Positions 46,304 through 56,995 of a DNA stretch of 64,000 bases are shown here, piece by piece. Source of the DNA: Parasphingorhabdus flavimaris. Lineage in GTDB: Bacteria > Pseudomonadota > Alphaproteobacteria > Sphingomonadales > Sphingomonadaceae. Made by a program: the position numbers and the translations under genes. The stretch lies in contig NZ_JABWMH010000001.1 in assembly GCF_013371215.1 (NCBI RefSeq), positions 806,001 to 870,000 on the forward strand, read 5' to 3'. How positions within the stretch are numbered: position 1 is the stretch's first letter; the number at the start of each line of letters is the position of its first letter. The notes under the pieces were generated by a model. The model was not told the DNA's origin. It saw only the letters and a list, made by a program, of their open reading frames with translations, and searched no databases.

Positions 46304-46361
46304 CCGTTCGTCCTGAGCCTATCAGGACGCAAAAGTGCTTCGACAGGCTCAGCACGAACGG
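46304..46361. repeat. Family B palindrome between rbfA and tdk
   Basis: 58 bp bounded by CCGTTCGTCCTGAGC and GCTCAGCACGAACGG, 3 bp after the rbfA stop and 16 bp before the tdk start. It could form a long hairpin that weakens read-through or stabilises the upstream message. Same end sequences as the two insertions in ligA. Confidence 0.8.
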
Positions 46362-46377
46362 TTAAGGACCGACGCTG

Positions 46378-46956
46378 ATGGCCAAGCTTTATTTCTATTA
46401 TGCGTCGATGAACGCCGGCAAGTCGAGCAATCTGCTGCAGGCAGCGTTCAACTATGGCGAGCGCGGGATGAAGGTCATGCTGTGGACCGCGGCGATCGAC
46501 AATCGGGCGAGCTTTGGTGCTATTGCCTCCCGGATTGGCCTGCACGCGGACGCCCATCGATTTAGCGAGGAAACGGACTTATTCGCTGCCGTCGAGGCGG
46601 AACAGGAAGCTGCCGATCTGGCATGCGTGATGATCGACGAAGCCCAGTTTCTGACCGAAGCACAGGTCTGGCAATGCGCGAGACTGGCCGACGAGATGGG
46701 CGTTCCTGTGCTCTGCTATGGTCTGCGGACGGATTTTCAGGGCAATCTGTTCCCCGGTTCGGCCAAGCTGCTGGGCCTGGCTGACAGTCTGGTCGAATTG
46801 AAGGCGGTCTGTGAATGCGGGCGCAAGGCGACGATGAATCTGCGTATCGACGAAGCGGGCAAGGCCATAGCCGCCGGCGCGCAGACGGAAATCGGCGGCA
46901 ATGAAAGCTATATCGCGCTGTGCCGGAAACATTTCCGCGAGCGGCTCAATGGTTGA
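46378..46956 (+). CDS. tdk: Thymidine kinase
   Basis: Salvage enzyme that phosphorylates thymidine with ATP. 192 residues, the type II (TK1-like) class: P-loop YYASMNAGKSSNLLQ (about 6-20), Walker-B-like CVMIDEAQFL (about 82-91), lasso domain with zinc-ligand cysteines CECGRKATM (about 141-149) and the last Cys in YIALCRKHF. It is not a normal member of the nusA-infB operon and has been placed between rbfA and truB, with a palindrome in front. The GNAT gene start overlaps its end. Confidence 0.95.
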   Translation: MAKLYFYYASMNAGKSSNLLQAAFNYGERGMKVMLWTAAIDNRASFGAIASRIGLHADAHRFSEETDLFAAVEAEQEAADLACVMIDEAQFLTEAQVWQCARLADEMGVPVLCYGLRTDFQGNLFPGSAKLLGLADSLVELKAVCECGRKATMNLRIDEAGKAIAAGAQTEIGGNESYIALCRKHFRERLNG

Positions 46957-47485
46957 ATTGTCGGCAACGCTGGAGCAGGGACCCGTGCGGCTCGAGCCGG
47001 TGGCCGAGCATCATCTCGAACCGCTGCGTGTGGCCTGCGCGGAAGATAAGGATATCTGGGATATTTACCCGGTTTCGATGCTCGACGAGAATTTCGACAA
47101 GGCGATCGAGGCTTTTCACGACACCACAAACTGGGTGCGCTTTGCGGTGATCAACAGCCAGACCGGAAAGCTAGTCGGCATGACCAACTATATCAATCCC
47201 GATCAGCATGGCGTGGTGGAAATCGGCGGCACCTATATCGCGCCATCGGTTCGGGGCAGTGGTTTCAACGATGCTATGAAAAAGCTGATGATCGATCACG
47301 CTTTTGCCCAGGGCTTCACCCGCATCGAATTTCGCGTCGATACCCGCAACAAACGCTCTATGGCGGCGGTAATGAAGCTCGGCGCGCAACATGAGGGCAC
47401 GCTGCGCAAGAACCGGATTACCTGGACCGGCTATGTGCGGGATACTGCGGTGTTCGGGTTGCTCAAAGAGGAGTGGGGGGCGTGA
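46949..47485 (+). CDS. GNAT-family N-acetyltransferase (RimJ/RimL-like)
   Basis: A 178-residue acetyltransferase of the RimJ/RimL type, starting at an ATG that overlaps the end of tdk (ATGGTTGA) and ending in a GTGA overlap with truB. The family opening is GPVRLEPVAEHHLEPLR (about 11-27); the acetyl-CoA-binding part is GGTYIAPSVRGSGFNDAMKK (about 92-111); it ends RIEFRVDTRNKRSMAAVMKL and GTLRKNRITWTGYVRD, the classic signature of the protein or small-molecule acetylating subgroup. Target unknown. Confidence 0.9.
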   Translation: MVELSATLEQGPVRLEPVAEHHLEPLRVACAEDKDIWDIYPVSMLDENFDKAIEAFHDTTNWVRFAVINSQTGKLVGMTNYINPDQHGVVEIGGTYIAPSVRGSGFNDAMKKLMIDHAFAQGFTRIEFRVDTRNKRSMAAVMKLGAQHEGTLRKNRITWTGYVRDTAVFGLLKEEWGA

Positions 47486-48516
47486 AACCGCACGGTTGGA
47501 TCATCCTCGATAAACCACTGGAGCTCGGCTCAACGCAGGCCGTCGGAGCGGTAAAGCGCAACCTGCGCGAGGCCGGGCTGCTCGGCAAGGGCAAGAACAA
47601 GCTGAAGGTCGGGCATGGCGGGACGCTGGATCCGCTGGCCACCGGGGTTTTGCCGATCGCGATTGGCGAAGCGACCAAGCTTTGCGGGCGGATGCTTGAT
47701 GCTACCAAAATTTATGATTTTACGATCGGTTTTGGCAGCGAAACAGAAACGCTGGATGTTGAAGGGGAGGTAACGGAGATGTCCGACCACCGGCCGTCCC
47801 TGGCTGACGTTGAGGCGGTTCTGCCGCAATTCACAGGACCGATTGAGCAGATACCGCCGAAATATTCGGCGCTGAAGATCGATGGCAAGCGGGCCTATGA
47901 TCTGGCGCGGGCAGGGGTGGATGTCGAGATGAAGCTCAGGGGGGTGACGATATACGCTCTTTCCATTTCCTCCCTGGAGCAAAGCTTCGGGGAGGGGGAC
48001 CGCGCCGAAGGCGTGGTGGAGGGGTCGGATAGCGCCTTGGCCCCTCCACCAGCTGACGCTGGTCCCCCTCCCCATGCTTCGCACGGGGAGGAAATTCAGG
48101 AGGTCACTCTCTCCGCCACCGTTTCCAAGGGCACCTATATCCGCTCGCTCGCTCGCGACATTGCGCGGGCGCTTGGCACTTTTGGTCATGTGACCATGTT
48201 GCGCCGCACCAAGGCGGGTCCGTTCCACCTCGGACAGGCGATTTCGCTGGACAAACTCAACGAAATTGGTAAGGGCGCGGACATTAAAGAATACCTCTTG
48301 CCGCTTGAGGCGGGGCTGGACGACATCCCGGCTTTCGACCTCGACCCTGATCAGGCAAGAATGCTTCGGCAAGGCTTGACGCTGGACGAACAGGATTTGA
48401 TCGGGAACCCCGCAGTCAACGGGCTTTTTCTTGCGACAGAGAATGAAGGTTCTCCGGTTGCACTGGCTGAGCTGGTTGATGGCACCGTAAAGGTCGTCCG
48501 CGGGTTCAATATGTAA
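47482..48516 (+). CDS. truB: tRNA pseudouridine-55 synthase, interrupted by an in-frame repeat
   Basis: Makes pseudouridine 55 in the T-loop of tRNAs. 344 residues from a GTG that overlaps the previous stop (GTGA). Catalytic Asp in KVGHGGTLDPLATGVLP (about 45-61); KYSALKIDGKRAYDLAR (about 129-145); VSKGTYIRSLARDIA (about 212-226); C-terminal PUA-like part. Between VTIYALSI and VTLSATVSK about 43 extra residues (EQSFGEGDRAEGVVE..., Pro/Ala/Gly rich) are encoded by a 129-bp family A palindrome at 47966-48094. The insertion is in frame and does not add a stop; it falls in the loop before the conserved VSKGTYIRSL strand. Confidence 0.94.
   Translation: MKPHGWIILDKPLELGSTQAVGAVKRNLREAGLLGKGKNKLKVGHGGTLDPLATGVLPIAIGEATKLCGRMLDATKIYDFTIGFGSETETLDVEGEVTEMSDHRPSLADVEAVLPQFTGPIEQIPPKYSALKIDGKRAYDLARAGVDVEMKLRGVTIYALSISSLEQSFGEGDRAEGVVEGSDSALAPPPADAGPPPHASHGEEIQEVTLSATVSKGTYIRSLARDIARALGTFGHVTMLRRTKAGPFHLGQAISLDKLNEIGKGADIKEYLLPLEAGLDDIPAFDLDPDQARMLRQGLTLDEQDLIGNPAVNGLFLATENEGSPVALAELVDGTVKVVRGFNM
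47966..48094 (+). repeat. Family A palindromic element inserted in truB
   Basis: 129 bp (43 codons) starting TTTCCTCCC and ending GGGGAGGAAA, with GGTGGAGGGG and CCCCTCCACC in the middle that pair with each other. The ends match those of the elements in the 8.4-9.3 kb block. Length is a multiple of three and the truB frame passes through without a stop. Confidence 0.85.
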
Positions 48517-48540
48517 AAGATGTTCGAAGGAATGAAATAA

Positions 48541-48810
48541 ATGACGATTACCGCAGAAAAAAAACAAGAACTGATTACAAAATTCGCCCAGACGAAAGGC
48601 GATACCGGTTCTCCGGAAGTTCAGGTTGCTGTGCTCACAGAGCGTATCGTGAACCTGACCGAGCATTTCAAAGGTCACCACAAGGATAACCACTCTCGTC
48701 GCGGATTGCTGATGATGGTGAACAAGCGGCGCAGCCTGCTGGACTATCTTCGCAAGAAAGATGTCGAGCGTTACGCCAAGCTGATCAAGGACCTTGGTCT
48801 CCGGAAATAA
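48541..48810 (+). CDS. rpsO: 30S ribosomal protein S15
   Basis: 89-residue primary rRNA-binding protein of the 30S platform. Full normal length: [20 protein letters not shown], then [20 protein letters not shown] (about 23-42), the conserved [19 protein letters not shown] region and the end [13 protein letters not shown]. In E. coli it represses its own translation; no specific operator was identified here. It lies between truB and pnp, the conserved order. Confidence 0.97.
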   Translation: MTITAEKKQELITKFAQTKGDTGSPEVQVAVLTERIVNLTEHFKGHHKDNHSRRGLLMMVNKRRSLLDYLRKKDVERYAKLIKDLGLRK

Positions 48811-48821
48811 GATTTCGAGAG

Positions 48822-48845
48822 CGGCCTCCATGCGGGGGCCGTTTT
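48822..48845 (+). terminator. Attenuator/terminator-like hairpin after rpsO
   Basis: CGGCCTCC (48822-48829) pairs with GGGGGCCG (48834-48841, one G-U pair) around a four-base loop, followed by TTTTC. It sits between rpsO and pnp, where an RNase III-cleaved or terminator hairpin controls pnp in enterobacteria; here it may partly end the rpsO message. Confidence 0.55.
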
Positions 48846-48983
48846 CATATTGGGTACCGCGGCAATAAGGCAGCGCTATCTATTGACAGGGGTACAATGA
48901 CCCCGAACCGCTGTTCAGCCGGATTGCTGGACACATGAAAGCCCCCGCACTGCATAGGGCAGGCGGGACAAAGGAAAATACGA

Positions 48984-51281
48984 ATGTTTGATGTAAAAAA
49001 AGTTGAAATGGAATGGGGCGGACAGACCCTCACCCTCGAAACGGGCCGTATTGCCCGCCAGGCTGACGGCGCGGTTCTCGCGACCCTCGGCGAAACGGTT
49101 GTGCTGTGCGCAGTTACCGCAGCCAAATCGGTACGTGAAGGACAGGATTTCTTCCCGCTGACCGTCCACTATCAGGAAAAATTCTCAGCCGCCGGACGTA
49201 TCCCGGGCGGCTTCTTCAAGCGCGAAGGTCGCGCGACGGAAAAGGAAACGCTGACATCGCGTCTGATTGACCGTCCCTGCCGTCCGCTGTTCCCCGAAGG
49301 CTTCTACAACGAAATCAACGTCATCTGTCAGGTGATGAGCTATGACGGCGTCAACGAGCCGGACATTCTGGCAATGGTTGCAGCCTCTGCTGCGCTGACC
49401 ATCTCCGGTGTTCCGTTCATGGGGCCGATCGGTGCGGCGCGCGTCGGTTACAAGGAAGGCGAATATCAGCTTAATCCGTCGATGGAAGAAGTTGCGACCG
49501 GCGAACTCGATCTGGTTGTAGCCGGAACGATGGGCGCTGTGATGATGGTTGAATCGGAAGCCCAAGAGCTTTCCGAAGAAGTCATGCTCGGCGCTGTGCA
49601 ATTCGCTCATGACGCTTCCAAGCAGGTCGCCGGCCTGATCATCGATCTCGCTGAACAGGCTGCGAAAGAGCCCTGGCAGCTCGACGCCGGTGACGACAAT
49701 AGCGGTATCAAGGAAGAACTGCGCAAGCTGGTCGGAAAAGATATTGCCGCGGCTTACAAGAAGACCGACAAGTCAGAGCGTTCGAATGCTCTGAATGCGG
49801 TTCGCGACAAAGCCAAAGAAAAATATGCCGATGCAGACGGCCAGACGCAGATGACCGCCGGCAAGATGGTCAAGAAGCTGGAAGCCGAAATCGTTCGCGG
49901 TGCCATCATCAAGGACGGCACCCGTATCGACGGCCGCAAGCTCGATCAGGTTCGCCCGATCGAAGCCATGGTCGGCCTGCTGCCACGGACCCACGGTTCG
50001 GCTCTGTTCACCCGCGGTGAAACACAGGCGATTGTGACCACGACTTTGGGCACCAAGGACGCGGAGCAGATGATCGACGGTCTCGACGGTCTGAGCTACA
50101 CCAACTTCATGCTGCACTATAACTTCCCGCCTTATTCGGTTGGCGAAGTTGGTCGTTTCGGATTTACCAGCCGCCGCGAAACCGGCCACGGCAAGCTCGC
50201 TTTCCGCGCGCTTCGCCCGGTATTGCCGACAGTTGAAGAATTCCCGTACACGATCCGTGTTCTCTCGGACATTACCGAGTCCAACGGTTCGTCCTCGATG
50301 GCGACCGTCTGTGGCGGTTCGCTGGCGATGATGGATGCTGGTGTGCCTCTGGCGCGTCCGGTTTCCGGTATTGCGATGGGCCTGATCCTTGAAGGCGAAG
50401 AATTTGCGGTTCTTTCCGACATTCTCGGCGACGAAGATCATCTCGGCGACATGGACTTCAAGGTTGCCGGTACCGAAAAGGGTATCACGTCCTTGCAGAT
50501 GGACATCAAGGTAGCCGGCATTACGCAGGAAATCATGAAGTCTGCTCTGGAACAGGCCAGCGGCGGTCGCGCTCACATTCTCGGTGAAATGAGCAAGGCG
50601 CTGTCTTCGGTTCGTACCGAAATGTCCGAACATGCTCCGCGCATCGAAACCTTGCAGATCAACAAAGAGAAGATCCGTGATGTTATCGGTACCGGCGGCA
50701 AGGTGATCCGCGAAATCGTTGCCGAAACCGGCGCGAAGGTCGACATCGACGACGAAGGTCTGATCAAGGTTTCCTCTTCCGACAAATCCCAGATCGATGC
50801 GGCAATCGCATGGATCAAGGGCATTGTTGAAGAAGCCGAAGTCGGCAAAGTCTATGACGGCAAGGTTGTGAACCTGGTCGACTTTGGCGCATTCGTGAAT
50901 TTCATGGGCGGCAAGGACGGTCTCGTCCACGTTTCCGAAATCAAGAATGAGCGGGTCGAGAAGGTCTCCGACGAGCTGAGCGAAGGCCAGGAAGTCAAGG
51001 TCAAGGTTCTCGAAATCGACCAGCGTGGCAAGGTTCGCCTTTCGATGCGGGTTGTTGATCAGGAAACCGGTGAAGAGCTCGAGGATACCCGTCCAGCACG
51101 CGAACCACGCGGCGACAAGCCACGTGGGCCGCGCCGTGACGGCGCTGGTGGCGGCGGTGGTCGCGGACGCGACGGTGGCGGACGTGGCCGTGACGGCGGC
51201 GGACGTGGCCGGAACAATGATGGTCCGAAGAACGAAGGTGGCGGCGATATTCCATTGCCGTCCTCGATCACCGAAGACTAG
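48984..51281 (+). CDS. pnp: Polynucleotide phosphorylase
   Basis: 3'-5' phosphorolytic exoribonuclease and degradosome component. 765 residues: first RNase PH domain (about 10-145), helical linker ([14 protein letters not shown]...), second RNase PH domain (about 310-540) with [13 protein letters not shown]-like PPYSVGE and [17 protein letters not shown], the KH domain ([20 protein letters not shown], trimmed, about 560-600) and the S1 domain ([21 protein letters not shown], trimmed, about 625-690). The tail is Gly/Arg rich ([18 protein letters not shown]), an RGG-like RNA-binding extension longer than in E. coli. AAGGA ribosome site. A strong terminator follows. Confidence 0.97.
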   Translation: MFDVKKVEMEWGGQTLTLETGRIARQADGAVLATLGETVVLCAVTAAKSVREGQDFFPLTVHYQEKFSAAGRIPGGFFKREGRATEKETLTSRLIDRPCRPLFPEGFYNEINVICQVMSYDGVNEPDILAMVAASAALTISGVPFMGPIGAARVGYKEGEYQLNPSMEEVATGELDLVVAGTMGAVMMVESEAQELSEEVMLGAVQFAHDASKQVAGLIIDLAEQAAKEPWQLDAGDDNSGIKEELRKLVGKDIAAAYKKTDKSERSNALNAVRDKAKEKYADADGQTQMTAGKMVKKLEAEIVRGAIIKDGTRIDGRKLDQVRPIEAMVGLLPRTHGSALFTRGETQAIVTTTLGTKDAEQMIDGLDGLSYTNFMLHYNFPPYSVGEVGRFGFTSRRETGHGKLAFRALRPVLPTVEEFPYTIRVLSDITESNGSSSMATVCGGSLAMMDAGVPLARPVSGIAMGLILEGEEFAVLSDILGDEDHLGDMDFKVAGTEKGITSLQMDIKVAGITQEIMKSALEQASGGRAHILGEMSKALSSVRTEMSEHAPRIETLQINKEKIRDVIGTGGKVIREIVAETGAKVDIDDEGLIKVSSSDKSQIDAAIAWIKGIVEEAEVGKVYDGKVVNLVDFGAFVNFMGGKDGLVHVSEIKNERVEKVSDELSEGQEVKVKVLEIDQRGKVRLSMRVVDQETGEELEDTRPAREPRGDKPRGPRRDGAGGGGGRGRDGGGRGRDGGGRGRNNDGPKNEGGGDIPLPSSITED

Positions 51282-51302
51282 ATTTTCGCACAATAGTTTC
51301 AG

Positions 51303-51334
51303 AAAAGGCCCGGAGCGATCCGGGCCTTTTTTTA
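51303..51334 (+). terminator. Rho-independent terminator of the pnp operon
   Basis: AAAAGGCCCGG and CCGGGCCTTTTTTT around a six-base loop, 22 bp after the pnp stop. An 11-bp stem with a seven-T tract. Confidence 0.92.
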
Positions 51335-51470
51335 TTTGCCATATTGTCGGCCGCATTGCGGGATTAATCTCTGGTAAAGCTGCAATCGAACAGGGAGTGT
51401 TGATCTCTTCCAGCGGTTTTTTTGCTTTATTCTTGGCTGGATGAAAACAAGCGGTTAAGAGGTTTGCCAT

Positions 51471-52256
51471 ATGACAAAACACATTATCAAATGGGCCGTA
51501 TTGGGTCTCTCCGCTTCGCTTCTTTCCGGCTGTGCCATGCTAGGTGGAGGCGGTGGCGGCAGCGGCGCCGATACGCGTTACGTCGCCCGTGACGTGGATA
51601 CGCTCTATAATGCTGCAAAAGACCGGCTAGACCGCGGTCAGTACAAGATTGCTGCCGCGCTGTTCGACGAAGTCGAACGCCAGCACCCCTATTCGCCCTG
51701 GGCTCGTCGCGCACAGCAGATGAGCGCATTCAGCTATTATATGGCTGCCGATTATAACAAGGCGATAGAATCATCGCGCCGTTTCCTGTCGATCCATCCG
51801 GGTAACAAGGACGCGCCATATGCCTATTATCTGATCGCGCTATGCTATTACGAGCAGATCAGTGACGTGACCCGCGACCAGAAGATCACCGAACAAGCGC
51901 TGGCCTCTCTCGGCGAGGTCGCCCGTCGTTATCCGAACACGCGCTACGCGGCCGATGCGACCTTGAAAATGGATCTGGTCAACGACCATCTGGCCGGCAA
52001 GGAAATGGAAATCGGCCGTTTCTACCAGCGCCGCGGCAAATGGCTCGCCGCCACGATCCGGTTCCGGACGGTGATCGAGAAATACCAGACCACCACCCAT
52101 ACGCCGGAAGCGTTGATGCGGCTGACCGAATCCTATCTGGCACTCGGCGTGCCGACAGAAGCAAAGAAAACCGCTGCCGTGCTGGGTGCCAACTATCCGG
52201 GTACCAAATGGTATGAGCGCGCGTTTGACCTCGTCAACAAGCACGGGGCGACCTAG
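51471..52256 (+). CDS. bamD: Outer-membrane protein assembly factor BamD
   Basis: Essential lipoprotein of the BAM complex that guides beta-barrel precursors. 261 residues: signal peptide with lipobox LLSGC (Cys about 21), a Gly-rich linker (MLGGGGGGSG), then TPR repeats starting at DVDTLYNAAKDRLDRGQYKI (about 43-62) with the conserved YSPWARRAQQMSAFSYYMA segment (about 78-96) and two further TPRs. In front of recN, 58 bp apart, the usual alphaproteobacterial order. Confidence 0.95.
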   Translation: MTKHIIKWAVLGLSASLLSGCAMLGGGGGGSGADTRYVARDVDTLYNAAKDRLDRGQYKIAAALFDEVERQHPYSPWARRAQQMSAFSYYMAADYNKAIESSRRFLSIHPGNKDAPYAYYLIALCYYEQISDVTRDQKITEQALASLGEVARRYPNTRYAADATLKMDLVNDHLAGKEMEIGRFYQRRGKWLAATIRFRTVIEKYQTTTHTPEALMRLTESYLALGVPTEAKKTAAVLGANYPGTKWYERAFDLVNKHGAT

Positions 52257-52313
52257 AATCGCATGTCGCTGCAAGGCGTTGCAGCTAGAGTAAACGTGTT
52301 TTAAGAGGGCATT

Positions 52314-53978
52314 GTGCTGCAGTCCCTTTCCATTCGCGATATCGTGCTGATAGAGGCACTCGACCTGGAATTCGGGTCGGGCCTGACCGTGCTGACCGGA
52401 GAGACAGGCGCAGGCAAATCCATTTTGCTCGACAGTCTTGGACTGGCGCTTGGCAACCGGGCCGATAGCGGTCTCGTCCGGCAAGGCACGGAAAAGGCTC
52501 AGGTTACCGCCAGTTTTGCCTCTCCCGCCAAGGGCAGCAAGCTGGCCGCCACGCTCGCCGAAAATGATATTGAAATCGAACCCGGCGAGCCGCTGATCAT
52601 CAAGCGGTCGGTCAAGGCCGATGGCGGCAGCCGCGCCTTCATCAATGACCAGCCTTGCTCGGCGACCCTGCTTCGTATGGTCGGCGGGCAACTTATTGAA
52701 ATCCATGGACAGCATGATGATCGCGGTCTGATCAATCCCAAGGGACATAGGGCCTTGCTCGATGCTTTTGCCGGGGTTGAAGGCAGCGCGGTCCGCGATG
52801 CGTATGATGCGTGGCAGTCCGCGAAGACGGCGCTGGAGCAGGCGAAGCAGGATCAGGACAGCGCCGAACAGGATCGCGAATATCTCGAACATAGCGTTGC
52901 CGAACTCTCCAAATTTGCGCCGCAACCCGGCGAGGAGGAGGAACTGGCGCTCGAACGGGCGACGATGATGAAGGGCGAGAAGCTGACCGGCGATCTCGAG
53001 GCGATCCGTGCGGCTTTTGACGGGTCCAACGGGGGGCTGGCCTCGCTGCGGGCAGCGGCGCGGCGGCTCGATATGATTTCCGAGGAACATCCCTTGCTCG
53101 CCGAGGCGCTGGAGGCGCTCGACCGGTCGATTATCGATGCCGGTGAAGCCGAGGACAAGCTGCACGAAGCGGCGGCTGCGCTGAGCTTTGACCCGCAGCG
53201 ACTCGACGACATGGAGACCCGCCTGTTCGATCTCAGGGGGCTGGCGCGCAAGCACCGGGTGGAACCTGGAAAGCTCTCGAACCTGCTCGTTGGACTGCAA
53301 AACAAGCTGGCGGCGATCAGCGATGGCGGCAGGTCGCTGGAAGAATTGGAAGCATGTTTGGCGCGTGCGAAAAAATCCTACATTGCGGCGGCGGAAGCTC
53401 TGAGGGCACAGCGGGCCAAAGCGGCGAAGGCGCTCGACAAAGCGGTGGCTGGCGAATTGGCGCCGCTCAAGCTGGATGCAGCAAGATTTGAGACTTTGCT
53501 TGAAGAATTATCTGAAGAGCATTGGAATAAAGGCGGAATGGACCGGATCGAGTTTTTGATCTCGACCAATCCGGGGGCGCCACTCGCACCCATGGGCAAA
53601 ATTGCCTCGGGTGGCGAACTTTCGCGGTTCATTCTGGCCCTGAAAGTTGCATTGGCGGAAGAATATGGTCTGAAAACCATTATTTTCGACGAAGTTGACC
53701 GCGGCGTCGGCGGCGCGGTAGCCTCGGCGATCGGCGACCGCCTGTCGCGCCTGTCGAGCGGCGCGCAACTGCTGGTCGTGACCCACAGCCCGCAAGTTGC
53801 CTCCAAGGGTGACGCGCATATGCTGATCAACAAGTCGCTCAGCGGCACGGTTTCGCGCACCGACGTTCGCGCGCTGGACAATGAAGGCCGGCGGCAGGAA
53901 ATTGCGCGGATGCTGTCGGGTGCGGATGTGACGGATGAGGCGCGGGCGCAGGCGGATCGGTTGCTGGAGGGGGTTTAG
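52314..53978 (+). CDS. recN: DNA repair protein RecN
   Basis: SMC-like ATPase in double-strand-break repair. 554 residues from GTG at 52314 (AGAGGG upstream). Walker A TVLTGETGAGKSILLDSLGL (about 25-44), two coiled-coil arms (about 160-220 and 300-380), the ABC signature GKIASGGELSRFILALKVAL (about 427-446) and Walker B TIIFDEVDRGVGG (about 458-470). VVTHSPQVAS near the end is the switch region. It is followed by a repeat that supplies the ribosome site for the next gene. Confidence 0.96.
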   Translation: MLQSLSIRDIVLIEALDLEFGSGLTVLTGETGAGKSILLDSLGLALGNRADSGLVRQGTEKAQVTASFASPAKGSKLAATLAENDIEIEPGEPLIIKRSVKADGGSRAFINDQPCSATLLRMVGGQLIEIHGQHDDRGLINPKGHRALLDAFAGVEGSAVRDAYDAWQSAKTALEQAKQDQDSAEQDREYLEHSVAELSKFAPQPGEEEELALERATMMKGEKLTGDLEAIRAAFDGSNGGLASLRAAARRLDMISEEHPLLAEALEALDRSIIDAGEAEDKLHEAAAALSFDPQRLDDMETRLFDLRGLARKHRVEPGKLSNLLVGLQNKLAAISDGGRSLEELEACLARAKKSYIAAAEALRAQRAKAAKALDKAVAGELAPLKLDAARFETLLEELSEEHWNKGGMDRIEFLISTNPGAPLAPMGKIASGGELSRFILALKVALAEEYGLKTIIFDEVDRGVGGAVASAIGDRLSRLSSGAQLLVVTHSPQVASKGDAHMLINKSLSGTVSRTDVRALDNEGRRQEIARMLSGADVTDEARAQADRLLEGV

Positions 53979-54002
53979 TGAAAGTTCGGGAACTGCCTCT
54001 CG

Positions 54003-54028
54003 AGCCCCTCCTTTGAAGAGGAGGGGCT
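54003..54028. repeat. Hairpin repeat providing the ribosome site of the DUF559 gene
   Basis: AGCCCCTCCT (54003-54012) and AGGAGGGGCT (54019-54028) form a perfect 10-bp stem. The right arm AGGAGGGG ends 8 nt before the GTG at 54035 and is the only Shine-Dalgarno candidate. A short version of the family C ends seen at 54551-54661. Confidence 0.8.
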
Positions 54029-54034
54029 AATATT

Positions 54035-54505
54035 GTGACGGACCGGGCCATTCTTCTTGCTCGGGCGAGGGAGATGCGGCGCAATCCTACCGAGCCGGAA
54101 AAGCGGCTTTGGCGGCATCTTTCGGCTTCTCAGCTGGCGGGCCATAAATTCCGGCGTCAGGCGGTGATTGAATATTTTATCGCCGATTTTTTCTGTCCGC
54201 ATAAAATGCTGATTGTTGAGGTGGATGGTGATACGCATGACATCGATTCTGACTGCAAGCGCGATGATCGGTTGCGGAAAAAGGGATATCGGACGGTGCG
54301 GTATAGCAATTTGGATGTGATGGGGAATATGGATGGGGTTTTGGCGGATTTGTTGAAAAAATTGGAAGAGACTCCTGATCGGTGGGCTGGGAGTCAGGCC
54401 GGCACCACCCCAAACCCAGTTTCAGGTGAAACGGCCCCCGGCCGTTTCAGATCAGTCCGGGGGACTGATCGACCTGAAACTTCTGAAGAGGAGGGGCTTA
54501 AGTGA
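54035..54505 (+). CDS. DUF559 (Vsr-like endonuclease fold) protein with repeat-derived tail
   Basis: A 156-residue protein starting with GTG at 54035. Residues 1-115 match the DUF559 family, a restriction-endonuclease-like fold related to Vsr: RAREMRRNPTEPEKRLWRHL (about 10-29), GHKFRRQAVIEYFIADFFCP (about 36-55), IVEVDGDTHD (about 61-70), KGYRTVRYSNLDVMGN. The Glu and Asp of these motifs fit the PD-(D/E)xK pattern. The last about 35 residues (AGTTPNPVSGETAPGRFRS...) are encoded by nested palindromes at 54404-54499 and are not family sequence. Its cellular role is unknown; members travel with repeats and mobile DNA. Confidence 0.85.
   Translation: MTDRAILLARAREMRRNPTEPEKRLWRHLSASQLAGHKFRRQAVIEYFIADFFCPHKMLIVEVDGDTHDIDSDCKRDDRLRKKGYRTVRYSNLDVMGNMDGVLADLLKKLEETPDRWAGSQAGTTPNPVSGETAPGRFRSVRGTDRPETSEEEGLK
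54404..54499. repeat. Family C repeat interrupted by a three-way-junction palindrome
   Basis: The outer sequence ACCACCCCAAACCC (54404-54417) and TCTGAAGAGGAGGGGCTT (54482-54499) matches the end of the repeat before ligA, where they are contiguous. Between them lies a 62-bp insert (54419-54480). GTTTCAGGT (54419-54427) pairs with ACCTGAAAC (54472-54480) and encloses two adjacent perfect hairpins, GAAACGGCC/GGCCGTTTC (54428-54448) and GATCAGTCC/GGACTGATC (54450-54470), each with a 9-bp stem and 3-base loop. Confidence 0.85.
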
Positions 54506-54550
54506 GTTCGATCCTAGCAAATGCAGGTTGCGATCAGGCAGCCCAGTCTG

Positions 54551-56975
<2,425 letters not shown>

Positions 56976-56995
56976 CGCCGCTTAGTCACAGCAAG

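Noticed and set aside
49773-51482. 569-codon open frame antisense to pnp
   Set aside because: Phe/Asn/His-rich composition typical of a reverse-strand shadow; pnp is certain.
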